Source: Pseudomonas sp. BGI-2
Lineage (GTDB): Bacteria; Pseudomonadota; Gammaproteobacteria; Pseudomonadales; Pseudomonadaceae
Direction: 5' to 3'
Assembly: GCF_004310295.1 (NCBI RefSeq)
Contig: NZ_SISB01000035.1
Location: forward strand, 1-64,000
Length of the DNA: 64,000 nt
A program made the position numbers and the translations under genes. The first letter of the stretch is position 1, and every line of letters begins with the position of its first letter. Positions 7,618-15,733 of this stretch are shown here, in pieces. The notes under the pieces were generated by a model. The model made no database searches. It was not told the DNA's origin and saw nothing but the letters and a program-made list of their open reading frames with translations.

Positions 7618-8747
7618 GCAGACTCTGGATCTTGTTTGGCGCGTTTCTCGGCAAAGTCCTGCTTTGCTTGTTTGGCTTGGGATTGCTGGGTTGGGCGCTG
7701 GCCACGGCATGGTTTGCCTGGCAACACCGGGGGCCGGTCTCGGCTGAAGAACTGATCCCGGACGGCGAAGCGGCGATGACTCAGGACATCATTCAGACCG
7801 CCGTGCGCATCGTCGATCAGCACCGTGAAAGTACCCGCTACCTGCGCGATGCGCATGCCAAGGCGCACGGTTGCGTGAAGGCCGAGGTTCAGGTGCTGGC
7901 GGATCTGGCGGATGAGCTGCGTCAGGGCGTGTTCAGCGAACCCGGCAAAACCTGGCAAGCGACGATGCGGCTGTCCAACGGCAATGCCTATCCACAGTTC
8001 GACAGTATCCGCGATGCCCGGGGCATGGCGATCAAGCTGCTCGACGTGCCCGGCAAACAACTGTTCGCCGATCAACAAAGCCGCGGCGAACAGGACTTCG
8101 TGATGTTCAGCCACCCGAATTTCTTCGTCAGCGATGTCGCCGAATACCGTCAGAATGTGGCCGCTCAGGCCGATGGCAAGAAGCTGACGGCGTTTTTCCC
8201 CGGCTGGGATCCGCGCACGTGGCAGATTCGTCATCTGTTTATTGCCTTGGCGACACTCTCCTCGGCCCCGGAAAGTCCGACAAAGACGACTTACTTTTCG
8301 GTTTCGCCCTACAAGTTTGGTGAAGCCAACGCCAAATTCCGGGTCATGCCGGACCCCGACAGCTGCCCGGCCTACACCTTGCCGGCGCAGAATCAGAAGC
8401 TGCCAAATTTTTTGCGCAACGCGCTAAATCAGCAATTGTCGACGGATCGGGTGCCCGCGTGCTTCGTGTTGCAGATCCAGCGCCAGGATCAGGGCAAGTA
8501 CATGCCGATCGAGGACACGAGTATTGAGTGGAAGGAAAAGGATGCACCGTTCGAGACCGTGGCGCGGATCAAACTGCCTGCCCAGGATTTCGATACGCCA
8601 GCGCTGAACGTGCAATGCGACAACCAGTCGTTCAATCCGTGGTTCGGGCTAGAGGCCCATCGACCGATTGGCGGCATCAACCGCCTGCGCAAAGCAGTGT
8701 ATGAAGCCGTGAGCGATTACCGCCACAGCCGCAACGCCGAGCAATAA
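7614..8747 (+). CDS. Catalase-family haem protein with N-terminal membrane anchor
   Basis: 377 residues, start overlapping the upstream cytochrome gene by 4 nt. Residues 7-35 form one hydrophobic helix. The body has catalase-superfamily features: the DAHAKAHGCVKAEV segment around His81/His85 (the distal-His region), then MRLSNGN...DSIRDARGMAIKLLDV, and near the end GGINRLRKAVYEAVSDYRHSRN. At about 340 residues after the anchor it is much shorter than classical catalases and belongs with the SrpA-like or 'catalase family' proteins, some of which act on lipid hydroperoxides. A canonical proximal-Tyr R-x-F-x-Y motif is not evident. Peroxide or lipid-peroxide chemistry at the membrane is inferred. 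Confidence 0.82.
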   Translation: MSRLWILFGAFLGKVLLCLFGLGLLGWALATAWFAWQHRGPVSAEELIPDGEAAMTQDIIQTAVRIVDQHRESTRYLRDAHAKAHGCVKAEVQVLADLADELRQGVFSEPGKTWQATMRLSNGNAYPQFDSIRDARGMAIKLLDVPGKQLFADQQSRGEQDFVMFSHPNFFVSDVAEYRQNVAAQADGKKLTAFFPGWDPRTWQIRHLFIALATLSSAPESPTKTTYFSVSPYKFGEANAKFRVMPDPDSCPAYTLPAQNQKLPNFLRNALNQQLSTDRVPACFVLQIQRQDQGKYMPIEDTSIEWKEKDAPFETVARIKLPAQDFDTPALNVQCDNQSFNPWFGLEAHRPIGGINRLRKAVYEAVSDYRHSRNAEQ

Positions 8748-8765
8748 AGCCAAATCCCGGACAGC

Positions 8766-8790
8766 AAAAAGCCCGCATTAAGCGGGCTTT
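8766..8790 (-). terminator. Terminator downstream of first tRNA pair / catalase gene
   Basis: AGCCCGC-ATTAA-GCGGGCT stem. On the minus strand it is followed by TTTTT, fitting the tRNA unit; on the plus strand by TTTC, so it can also end the catalase-gene transcript. Confidence 0.8.
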
Positions 8791-8832
8791 CTGTGTGGTG
8801 ACCTGGCGTTCAGCGTTCCAGGTTACCGAATA

Positions 8833-8909
8833 TGGCGCAGCGGACGGGACTCGAACCCGCGACCCCCGGCGTGACAGGCCGGTATTCTAACCGACTGAAC
8901 TACCGCTGC
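8833..8909 (-). tRNA. tRNA-Asp (anticodon GTC), copy 1
   Basis: 77 nt including encoded CCA. The acceptor stem GCAGCGG/CCGCTGC is perfect, the D arm contains AGTCGGTTAGAA, the anticodon loop is CTGTCAC with GTC, and the T arm contains GGTTCGAGTCC. It is identical to the second copy at 9204-9280. Confidence 0.97.
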
Positions 8910-8928
8910 GCGTAGCGTTGAAAGTAAA

Positions 8929-9004
8929 TGGTGGGTGATGACGGGATCGAACCGCCGACATTCTGCTTGTAAGGCAGACGCTCTCCCAGCTGAGCTAATC
9001 ACCC
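8929..9004 (-). tRNA. tRNA-Val (anticodon TAC), copy 1
   Basis: 76 nt including CCA. The acceptor stem GGGTGAT/ATCACCC pairs, the D arm is AGCTCAGCTGGGAGAGC, the anticodon loop is CTTACAA with TAC, and the T loop is GTTCGATCC. It lies 19 nt upstream of tRNA-Asp copy 1 in the transcript and is probably processed from the same precursor. Confidence 0.97.
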
Positions 9005-9137
9005 TTTACCTTCGTTGCGGGGCGCATTGTGCCACAGATTTTCATAAAGTGTTGATTTTATTGAATAATTTTTCAAAAAAATCTGAAAACCGGTAGAACG
9101 ACACGACCTGCAGGAACAACGTACAAACTTTGGACAG

Positions 9138-9164
9138 AAAAAAACCCGCGTGAGCGGGCTTTTC
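9138..9164 (-). terminator. Terminator of second tRNA pair
   Basis: ACCCGC-GTGA-GCGGGCT hairpin followed on the minus strand by a run of T (AAAAAAA on the plus strand). Paralogue of the terminator at 8766-8790 and part of the duplicated tRNA unit. Confidence 0.8.
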
Positions 9165-9203
9165 CGTGGTGACCTGGCGTTCAGCGCTCCAGGTTACCGA
9201 ATA

Positions 9204-9280
9204 TGGCGCAGCGGACGGGACTCGAACCCGCGACCCCCGGCGTGACAGGCCGGTATTCTAACCGACTGAACTACCGCTGC
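9204..9280 (-). tRNA. tRNA-Asp (anticodon GTC), copy 2
   Basis: 77 nt including CCA, same sequence as copy 1. The downstream 40 nt (GACCTGGCGTTCAGCG.TCCAGGTTACCGAATAT on the plus strand) and the terminator are also duplicated. Confidence 0.97.
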
Positions 9281-9298
9281 GCGTAACACTAAAGCGAA

Positions 9299-9374
9299 TG
9301 GTGGGTGATGACGGGATCGAACCGCCGACATTCTGCTTGTAAGGCAGACGCTCTCCCAGCTGAGCTAATCACCC
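9299..9374 (-). tRNA. tRNA-Val (anticodon TAC), copy 2
   Basis: 76 nt including CCA, same sequence as copy 1. It is the first gene of the upstream tRNA unit; its promoter should lie in 9375-9534, between it and rdgC. Confidence 0.97.
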
Positions 9375-9534
9375 TTCACTTTCGGTGTGGCGCGCATTCT
9401 ACGGAGCGACCCAACCTCTGGCAAGCACTTTTTACAATAATTTTTGCAGGCCTTCCAAAGGCTTAGAGAAGGGTTGGCCTATGGCTTCGCTAAGAGAATA
9501 ATGCCCCCCTTTGTATAAAGGAGAGACTCGCCCC

Positions 9535-10455
9535 ATGTGGTTCAAAAACCTGCTTATCTATCGCCTGACCCAAGATCTGCCTTTTGATGCCGAGGCGTTG
9601 GAAACTGCACTGGCCACCAAACTGGCGCGTCCATGTGCAAGCCAGGAGTTGACCACCTACGGTTTCGTCGCGCCCTTCGGCAAAGGCGAAGATGCACCTT
9701 TGGTGCACGTCAGCGGCGACTTCCTGCTGATCTCCGCCCGTAAAGAAGAGCGCATCTTGCCGGGCAGCGTCGTGCGTGACGCCGTGAAGGAAAAGGTCGA
9801 AGAGATCGAAGCCGAACAAATGCGCAAGGTCTATAAAAAGGAACGCGACCAGATCAAGGATGAAATCATCCAGGCGTTCCTGCCGCGTGCCTTTATCCGT
9901 CGCTCGTCGACCTTCGCTGCCATTGCGCCGAAACAGGGCCTGATCCTGGTCAACTCGGCCAGCCCGAAACGCGCCGAAGACTTGCTGTCCACCTTGCGTG
10001 AAGTGATCGGCACCCTGCCGGTACGTCCACTGACCGTTAAAATGTCGCCAACTGCGACCATGACTGAATGGGTCACCACCCAGAAAGCCGCGGACGACTT
10101 CTTTGTGCTGGACGAGTGCGAACTGCGCGACACCCACGAAGACGGCGGCATCGTGCGCTGCAAGCGTCAGGACCTGACCAGCGAAGAGATTCAGCTGCAC
10201 TTGAGCACCGGCAAGGTGGTGACTCAGCTGTCGCTGGCCTGGCAAGACAAGCTGTCTTTCGTCCTCGACGACAAGATGGTGGTCAAGCGCCTGAAGTTCG
10301 AAGACCTGCTGCAAGACCAGGCGGAACAGGACGGTGGCGAAGAAGCCCTCGGCCAGCTGGACGCCAGCTTCACCCTGATGATGCTGACCTTCGGCGATTT
10401 CCTGCCGGGGCTGGTTGAAGCGTTGGGCGGCGAAGAGCTTCCGCAGGGCATCTAA
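9535..10455 (+). CDS. rdgC: Recombination-associated protein RdgC
   Basis: 306 residues starting MWFKNLLIYRL, the usual RdgC start, with AAGGAGAG 11 nt upstream. RdgC forms a ring that binds double-stranded DNA non-specifically and modulates RecA-dependent recombination; the protein is cytoplasmic and nucleoid-associated. Family features seen are TTYGFVAPFG near residue 45, the charged helix EKVEEIEAEQMRKVYKKERDQIKDEIIQ and the terminal FGDFLPGLVEALGGEELPQGI. The length equals the family norm. Transcribed alone, away from the tRNA genes. Confidence 0.96.
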   Translation: MWFKNLLIYRLTQDLPFDAEALETALATKLARPCASQELTTYGFVAPFGKGEDAPLVHVSGDFLLISARKEERILPGSVVRDAVKEKVEEIEAEQMRKVYKKERDQIKDEIIQAFLPRAFIRRSSTFAAIAPKQGLILVNSASPKRAEDLLSTLREVIGTLPVRPLTVKMSPTATMTEWVTTQKAADDFFVLDECELRDTHEDGGIVRCKRQDLTSEEIQLHLSTGKVVTQLSLAWQDKLSFVLDDKMVVKRLKFEDLLQDQAEQDGGEEALGQLDASFTLMMLTFGDFLPGLVEALGGEELPQGI

Positions 10456-10472
10456 AGTCTTGTGATTACTAC

Positions 10473-10613
10473 TGTGGGAGTGAGCCTTTGTGGTGAGGGG
10501 GTTTAGCGAAACGTCGCACCGCCCCGTTGGGTCGCGAAGCGGCCCCAAAAAAATGGGACTGCTGCGCTGTCCAACGGGGGTAAACCCCCTCGCCACAAAG
10601 GCTCGCTCCCACA
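10473..10613. repeat. Long inverted-repeat BIME variant
   Basis: Outer arms (TGTGGGAGTGAGCCTTTGTGG and the complementary CCACAAAGGCTCGCTCCCACA) continue into GTGAGGGGGTTTA/TAAACCCCCTCGCC, giving roughly 33-bp arms with few mismatches. The centre holds GTTGGGTCGCGAAGCGGCCCC. A related element lies at 61791-61924. It fills the gap between rdgC and the transporter gene. Confidence 0.8.
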
Positions 10614-10650
10614 TTGGTTTTGTGGTGTTACTTAAAACAAGGATCAGGCC

Positions 10651-11616
10651 ATGCGTGCTCTGGCTGCATTGAGTCGTTTTGTCGGCAACACCTTCGCTTA
10701 CTGGGTCCTGATCTTCGCGGTCGTGGCGTTCCTTCAGCCGACGTGGTTCATCGGCCTGAAAGGCGCGATCGTGCCGCTGCTGGGCCTGGTGATGTTCGGC
10801 ATGGGCCTGACCCTCAAACTCGAAGACTTCGCCGAAGTCGCACGCCATCCGTGGCGCGTGGCGCTGGGCGTGGTTGCACATTTCGTGATCATGCCCGGCG
10901 TGGCGTGGTTGCTCTGCCAGGCGTTTCACCTGCCACCGGAAATCGCCGTCGGCGTGATTCTGGTCGGCTGCTGCCCAAGCGGCACCTCGTCGAACGTGAT
11001 GACCTGGCTGGCGCGTGGCGATCTCGCGCTGTCGGTGGCCATCGCCGCCGTCACTACCCTCCTCGCTCCGCTGCTGACACCCGCGCTGATCTGGCTGCTG
11101 GCTTCGGCATGGTTGCCGGTGTCCTTCATGGAGCTGTTCTGGTCCATCCTGCAAGTGGTGCTATTGCCGATCGTACTCGGTGTGGTTGCCCAGCGCCTGT
11201 TGGGTGATCGGGTTCGCCATGCAGTGGAAGTGTTGCCGCTGATTTCCGTGGTGAGCATCGTGATCATCGTCACCGCCGTGGTGGCCGCCAGCCAGGCGAA
11301 GATTGCCGAGTCCGGCCTGCTGATCATGGCCGTGGTGATGCTGCACAACAGTTTCGGCTATTTGTTGGGTTACTTCACCGGACGCCTGTTCAAGTTGCCG
11401 CTGGCCCAGCGAAAATCCCTGGCACTGGAAGTCGGCATGCAGAACTCCGGCTTGGGTGCCGCGTTGGCCAGTGCGCACTTCTCGCCATTGGCGGCGGTGC
11501 CTAGCGCGTTGTTCAGCGTCTGGCACAACATTTCAGGAGCGTTGCTCTCGACGTATTTCCGCCGCATGAGCGAGAAAGAAGACCGCGACACCGCTGCTCA
11601 GCAAGCGACCGAGTAA
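10651..11616 (+). CDS. Bile acid:sodium symporter (BASS) family transporter, PanS-like
   Basis: 321 residues with about nine to ten hydrophobic segments. The text matches the BASS fold: LGLVMFGMGLTLKLEDF in the second helix, GVILVGCCPSGTSSNVMTWLARGDLALSVAIAAVTTLLAP (the CPxGTxSN crossing loop with Na+-site residues), and LEVGMQNSGLGAALASAHF (the second crossover motif). Bacterial members import organic anions such as pantoate or keto-acids with sodium; the substrate is not determinable here. Inner membrane. Located between a BIME and the guanidine riboswitch, with about 120 bp to the next gene. Confidence 0.88.
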   Translation: MRALAALSRFVGNTFAYWVLIFAVVAFLQPTWFIGLKGAIVPLLGLVMFGMGLTLKLEDFAEVARHPWRVALGVVAHFVIMPGVAWLLCQAFHLPPEIAVGVILVGCCPSGTSSNVMTWLARGDLALSVAIAAVTTLLAPLLTPALIWLLASAWLPVSFMELFWSILQVVLLPIVLGVVAQRLLGDRVRHAVEVLPLISVVSIVIIVTAVVAASQAKIAESGLLIMAVVMLHNSFGYLLGYFTGRLFKLPLAQRKSLALEVGMQNSGLGAALASAHFSPLAAVPSALFSVWHNISGALLSTYFRRMSEKEDRDTAAQQATE

Positions 11617-11664
11617 TCCGAAAACTTGATCCTCGGGTTAATGTTGGGCACTCTATTGCGCAAC

Positions 11665-11714
11665 GCGAGGACGACCTCGCGGCTCGATCGAGTCATTAAT
11701 CTGGGGACGACCCC
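11665..11714 (+). promoter_or_regulatory. Guanidine-II riboswitch (mini-ykkC)
   Basis: Two short hairpins with identical ACGA loops: GCGAGG-ACGA-CCTCGC at 11665-11680 and GGGG-ACGA-CCCC at 11703-11714. They are 22 nt apart, and the second is followed after 10 nt by GGAGG (11725-11729) and the ATG of an SMR exporter. Paired ACGR-loop hairpins just upstream of an SMR gene are the definition of the mini-ykkC / guanidine-II class, where guanidinium binding by the two loops frees the ribosome-binding site. Confidence 0.92.
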
Positions 11715-11735
11715 GTCAATCGATGGAGGTCTCTC

Positions 11736-12050
11736 ATGTCCTGGATCATTCTGTTTTTCGCCGGCCTGTTCGAAGTGGGCTGGGCCGTCGGCCTGAAATA
11801 CACCGACGGTTTCAGCCGCCCTCTCCCTACCGCATTGACCGTTGCCGCCATGGTCATCAGCCTTGGCTTGCTCGGCCTTGCCATGAAGGAATTGCCGCTG
11901 GGCACTGCCTATGCGATCTGGACGGGCGTGGGCGCCGTGGGCACGGTCATCGCCGGGATCATTCTGTTTGGTGAATCCATGGCGCTGTTCAGGCTGGCCA
12001 GTGTGGCGTTGATTATTGCCGGGTTGGTTGGCCTCAAGGTTAGCGCCTGA
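11736..12050 (+). CDS. sugE: Guanidinium exporter Gdx (SugE-type SMR protein)
   Basis: 104 residues, four transmembrane helices, start MSWIILFFAGLFEVGWAVGLKYTDGF with the essential helix-1 glutamate at Glu13. The G-W-x(n)-K-Y-T-x-G-F text is characteristic of the SugE/Gdx branch and not EmrE. Gdx works as an antiparallel dimer in the inner membrane, exchanging guanidinium for two protons. The upstream guanidine-II riboswitch independently supports the substrate. The ribosome-binding site is GGAGG, 6 nt before the ATG. No carboxylase or other guanidine-use gene is adjacent. Confidence 0.95.
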   Translation: MSWIILFFAGLFEVGWAVGLKYTDGFSRPLPTALTVAAMVISLGLLGLAMKELPLGTAYAIWTGVGAVGTVIAGIILFGESMALFRLASVALIIAGLVGLKVSA

Positions 12051-12059
12051 CCTTACGAT

Positions 12060-12133
12060 CGCCTTCGCGGGCAAGCCTCTCTCCTACATGGAACTGTTAA
12101 CCCTGTAGGAGCGAGGCTTGCCCGCGAAGAGGC
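12060..12133. repeat. REP pair (BIME), CTCCTACA type
   Basis: GCCTTCGCGGGCAAGCCTCT... faces ...GCGAGGCTTGCCCGCGAAGAGGC with a loop of about 20 bp, directly between two convergent genes, so it may also help separate their transcripts. Confidence 0.85.
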
Positions 12134-12148
12134 CCTTAAAGTCACCGA

Positions 12149-14023
12149 CTACCTGACGGCCCCACGCAAATCTCCTACCAACTGCTGCAACTTCAGGGGC
12201 TCCGCCACCTCAACCGCCACCGCCGGCCCCGCCACCAACGTCACCCGCGACCACAACCGACGAAACAACCCCTTGCCCGGATCGCGGCTGAAGAAACTCC
12301 CCCACAACCCTTGCAACGCCAGCGGAATCACCGGCACCGGTGTCTCTTCGAGAATCCGCACCAGCCCACCCTTGAACTCGCTCATCTCTCCGTCACCAGT
12401 CAACTTGCCTTCAGGGAAGATGCACACCAGCTCACCGTCCTTCAGATAGTGAGCGATGCGCGTGAAGGCCTTTTCGTAGATTTGAATGTCTTCCTGGCGC
12501 CCCGCGATCGGAATCGTCCCGGCGGTACGGAAGATAAAGTTCAGCACCGGCAGGTTGTAGATTTTGTAGTACATGACAAAACGAATCGGCCGACGCACTG
12601 CACCGCCAATCAGCAACGCGTCGACGAACGACACATGGTTGCAGACCAGCAATGCCGCGCCTTCATCCGGGATCAGATCGAGATTGCGATGCTCCACGCG
12701 GTACATGGAATGGCTGAGCAGCCAGATCATGAAGCGCATGGTGAACTCGGGGACGATGCTGAAGATGTAGGCGTTGACGCCAATGTTCAGCAGCGACACC
12801 ACCAGAAACAGCTGCGGGATAGACAGCTCGACCATGCTCAGCAGAACGATCGAGACAATCGCCGACACCACCATAAACAGTGCGTTAAGAATGTTGTTGG
12901 CAGCAATCACCCGCGCCCGCTCGTTCTCGGGGGTGCGCGACTGAATCAGCGCGTACAGCGGCACGATATAGAAACCGCCGAAAATCCCCAGCCCCAGAAT
13001 GTCGATCAGCACCAGCCAGGTGTGGCCAAAACCGAGGATTTCGATCCAGCCATGGCCGTCAACGCTGTCCGGAATACCGCCGGAATGCCACCACAGCAGC
13101 AAGCCAAACACCGTCAGCCCGAACGAACCGAACGGCACGAGGCCGATCTCGACTTTGCGTCCGGAGAGTTTCTCGCAGAGCATCGAGCCCAGCGCGATGC
13201 CCACCGAGAACACCGTCAGAATCAGCGTCACCACGGTCTCGTCGCCGTGCATCCACTCCTTGGCATAGGCCGGGATCTGCGTCAGATAAATCGCCCCTAC
13301 AAACCAGAACCACGAGTTGCCGACGATGGAACGCGACACCGCAGGCGTTTGCCCCAGGCCCAGTTTCAAGGTGGCCCAGGATTGGCTGAAGATGTTCCAG
13401 TTCAGGCGCATGTGCGGCGATGAAGCCGCCGCCCGGGGAATGCTGCGACTGGCCAGGTAACCGAGCACCGCGACACCGATGATCGCAGTGGAAACGATGG
13501 TCGCGTAATGACTGGACGACATCATGATCCCGGCGCCGATGGTCCCCGCGAGGATCGCCAGAAACGTGCCCATTTCCACCAGCCCGTTGCCACCCACCAG
13601 TTCTTCTTCACGCAGGGCTTGCGGCAGAATCGAGTACTTCACCGGCCCGAACAGCGCCGAGTGCGTGCCCATGGCGAACAGCGCCACCAGCATCAGCGAC
13701 AGGTGATCGAACAGGAAACCGACCGCGCCGACCGCCATGATGGCGATCTCCCCGAGCTTGATCAGCCGAATCAGCGCGTCCTTGGCGAACTTTTCCCCGA
13801 ACTGGCCGGCCAGCGCCGAAAACAGAAAGAACGGCAGGATAAACAGCAGCGCGCACAGGTTGACCCAGATCGAACGGTCACCCTCGATCGTCAGCTTGTA
13901 CAGAATGGCGAGAATCAACGACTGCTTGAAGATGTTGTCGTTGAACGCCCCGAGGGACTGCGTGACGAAGAACGGCAGGAAGCGCCGGGTGCGAAGCAAG
14001 GTGAACTGTGAGGGGTGGCTCAT
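12149..14023 (-). CDS. LplT-like MFS flippase fused to PlsC-type acyltransferase
   Basis: 624 residues. Residues 1-400 are an MFS domain that begins FLPFFVTQSLGAFNDNIFKQSL, the hallmark of lysophospholipid transporters of the LplT family. Residues 440-600 are a glycerophospholipid acyltransferase domain, with the catalytic NHVSFVD (H-x4-D, about residue 459) and FPEGKLTGDGEM (about residue 535). The expected job is to bring lysophospholipid across the inner membrane and re-acylate it. Unlike the three-part LplT-Aas fusions it lacks the acyl-ACP/CoA synthetase domain, so it must draw on an existing acyl donor. Single gene. Confidence 0.9.
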   Translation of the reverse strand: MSHPSQFTLLRTRRFLPFFVTQSLGAFNDNIFKQSLILAILYKLTIEGDRSIWVNLCALLFILPFFLFSALAGQFGEKFAKDALIRLIKLGEIAIMAVGAVGFLFDHLSLMLVALFAMGTHSALFGPVKYSILPQALREEELVGGNGLVEMGTFLAILAGTIGAGIMMSSSHYATIVSTAIIGVAVLGYLASRSIPRAAASSPHMRLNWNIFSQSWATLKLGLGQTPAVSRSIVGNSWFWFVGAIYLTQIPAYAKEWMHGDETVVTLILTVFSVGIALGSMLCEKLSGRKVEIGLVPFGSFGLTVFGLLLWWHSGGIPDSVDGHGWIEILGFGHTWLVLIDILGLGIFGGFYIVPLYALIQSRTPENERARVIAANNILNALFMVVSAIVSIVLLSMVELSIPQLFLVVSLLNIGVNAYIFSIVPEFTMRFMIWLLSHSMYRVEHRNLDLIPDEGAALLVCNHVSFVDALLIGGAVRRPIRFVMYYKIYNLPVLNFIFRTAGTIPIAGRQEDIQIYEKAFTRIAHYLKDGELVCIFPEGKLTGDGEMSEFKGGLVRILEETPVPVIPLALQGLWGSFFSRDPGKGLFRRLWSRVTLVAGPAVAVEVAEPLKLQQLVGDLRGAVR

Positions 14024-14121
14024 CTTCCATGTGTCCCTGATGTTGGGTAAAGAGTGGCGTGGCGATTGTTATTGGAATGTCGAGCGTCGATCCAGGCCAC
14101 ACATTACCTAATCTTTGCAGG

Positions 14122-15273
14122 TTATTTCTTTAATCCTGCAATGCACGGTGAGACAAACAACTCGCCCCGCCACGCGCCCTGCACCGTGCGTAGGGAGACG
14201 ATCAGCCACATCACCGCCAGCATCGCCACCAGCACGCAGCCAAAGACACTGAAAAACGTCAGGTTCAAGGTGCTGCCCAGTTTCAACGTCGTCAGAGAAT
14301 AGACGCCCAGCGGGAAGGTGAAGCCCCACCAGCCAAGGTTGAACGGGATACCGTCGCGCAGGTAACGCACGGTGATCAGCACCGCCATCAACATCCACCA
14401 GAAGCCGAAGCCCCACAGCGTGATCCCGGCCACCAGGCCCAACCCGGCGGCAATTTCCCCCATGCCTGGCAAACCGTTGGCCGCGAAAATGGCTGGCGCG
14501 TCGGCGCCCAGCAGCAACATGCCCAACGCCCCGGTGCCGATCGGCCCCAGCGCCAGCCAGCTGGAGGCGGCCATGTTTTCGTGAGGCAGTTTATGCAGCG
14601 CCATGCGCAACAACAGAATCGTCAGAATGCTGAACGCCACCGGCAGGGAAAAGGCCCAGAGAACGTAGCTGGTCGTCAGCATCACCAGTTGCGAATGGGC
14701 ATCGGCCAGGTGCGGTGCCAGCAAACCACCGCTGGCGGCGGCCACTTCCGCCGCGACCACAGGCAACAGCCAGACCGCTGTCATCTGGTCGATGCTGTGT
14801 TCCTGGCGGGTGAACATCATGTAGGGAATCAGCACGCCGCAGGCCACAGACATGGCCACATCGAGCCACCACAGCACTTCGGCGACATGAATCACACCGT
14901 CGCCCCAGCGCGGCAAGCCGAACACCAGGAAACCGTTGATGATGGTCGCCAACCCCATGGGGATGGTGCCGAAAAACATCGAGACCGTGGAGTGGCCGAA
15001 AATCCGTCGCGCCTCATCAAAGAACAGCACCCAGCGTGCCGCGTACGCTGCGGTGAACAATACAAACAGGCAGATATTGAGCAGCCAGAGACCTTCGGCC
15101 ACCGCGTGCAGGCCGGGTATGGATACGGGCAATTGCGCCAGCGCCAACGCCAGCACGCCCGTCCCCATGGTTGCGGCGAACCAGTTGGGGGTGAATTGGC
15201 GAATGGCCTCAAGCGGGTGCTGCAAATGGCTGAGCGGTTTTAAACCGAGGGTCGTGGTGTTGGGGCATGTCAT
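14122..15273 (-). CDS. TDT-family (TehA/SLAC1-like) transporter
   Basis: 383 residues from ATG 15273, which has GAGGA 9 nt upstream; an in-frame start at 15309 is upstream of that ribosome-binding site and unlikely. It has about ten hydrophobic helices and the family text FTPNWFAATMGTGVLALAL near residue 25, FGTIPMGLATIINGF near 100 and the terminal GWWGFTFPLGVYSLTTLKLG. The family includes TehA, fungal Mae1 malate carriers and sulfite exporters; the substrate is an anion not determinable here. Inner membrane; no obvious partner gene. Confidence 0.88.
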   Translation of the reverse strand: MTCPNTTTLGLKPLSHLQHPLEAIRQFTPNWFAATMGTGVLALALAQLPVSIPGLHAVAEGLWLLNICLFVLFTAAYAARWVLFFDEARRIFGHSTVSMFFGTIPMGLATIINGFLVFGLPRWGDGVIHVAEVLWWLDVAMSVACGVLIPYMMFTRQEHSIDQMTAVWLLPVVAAEVAAASGGLLAPHLADAHSQLVMLTTSYVLWAFSLPVAFSILTILLLRMALHKLPHENMAASSWLALGPIGTGALGMLLLGADAPAIFAANGLPGMGEIAAGLGLVAGITLWGFGFWWMLMAVLITVRYLRDGIPFNLGWWGFTFPLGVYSLTTLKLGSTLNLTFFSVFGCVLVAMLAVMWLIVSLRTVQGAWRGELFVSPCIAGLKK

Positions 15274-15379
15274 GGTGAATTCCTCTTCCTCTTGTGAGGT
15301 GGAACTCATGGTAGATCTGAATCGAATATCTATATAACGGGTAATATCTCTAACTGTTATCTGTTTTGCAGATATAGCG

Positions 15380-15691
15380 TCAAACGCTGCCTTCAGTCTC
15401 GATCACCAGGATCCTCGCCGCGCCTAGCGGATGGGCGACGTGCTCGGTACCGATCGACGCATAGAAAATATCGCCCACGTCCAGCAGCGCTTCCTTTTCG
15501 ACGCCTTCTTCGCGGTAGCGCATCTGCACCTGGCCATCGAGCACGACGAACACTTCCTGCCCATCGTTGACGTGCCATTTGTACGGTTGGTCAGTCCAGT
15601 GCAAACGGGTGGTGATGCCGTTCATGTTGGCGATATCCAAGGCGCCCCAGGCACGGTCAGCGGTGAAGGATTTGCTGCGGATAATCTTCAT
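15380..15691 (-). CDS. Single-domain cupin protein
   Basis: 103 residues, ATG 15691. One cupin barrel: GITTRLHWTDQPYKWHVNDGQEVFVVLDGQVQMRYREEG carries the first motif and GDIFYASIGTEHVAHPLGAARILVIE the second, with two His and one Glu available for a metal. Small cupins like this are often annotated as mannose-6-phosphate isomerase-like, but no function can be given. It lies 42 bp downstream of the MFS gene in the same orientation and may be its operon partner. Confidence 0.82.
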   Translation of the reverse strand: MKIIRSKSFTADRAWGALDIANMNGITTRLHWTDQPYKWHVNDGQEVFVVLDGQVQMRYREEGVEKEALLDVGDIFYASIGTEHVAHPLGAARILVIETEGSV

Positions 15692-15733
15692 GGGGCGGTC
15701 CGTCGAAATGAGTGGCGGTGCCAAGGCTAGCGG

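Larger units (their letters stand above)
8766..9374. repeat. Tandem duplication of a terminator-tRNA-Asp-tRNA-Val unit
   Basis: Unit 1 (8766-9004) and unit 2 (9138-9374) share terminator, 3' spacer, tRNA-Asp, inter-tRNA spacer and tRNA-Val in the same order. The 9005-9137 spacer is AT-rich and not duplicated within the window. Mature tRNAs are identical while spacers differ slightly, which fits gene conversion or a recent duplication. Confidence 0.85.

Noticed and set aside
5908..7710. 600-codon minus-strand frame over the cytochrome gene
   Set aside because: Shadow frame of a GC-rich coding region; no ribosome-binding site or domain, while the plus-strand frame has two CXXCH sites.
9490..11154. 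554-codon minus-strand frame over rdgC and the transporter
   Set aside because: His/Gln/Arg-rich shadow text antisense to two well-supported genes.
12311..13423. 370-codon plus-strand frame
   Set aside because: Antisense shadow of the LplT-PlsC gene.
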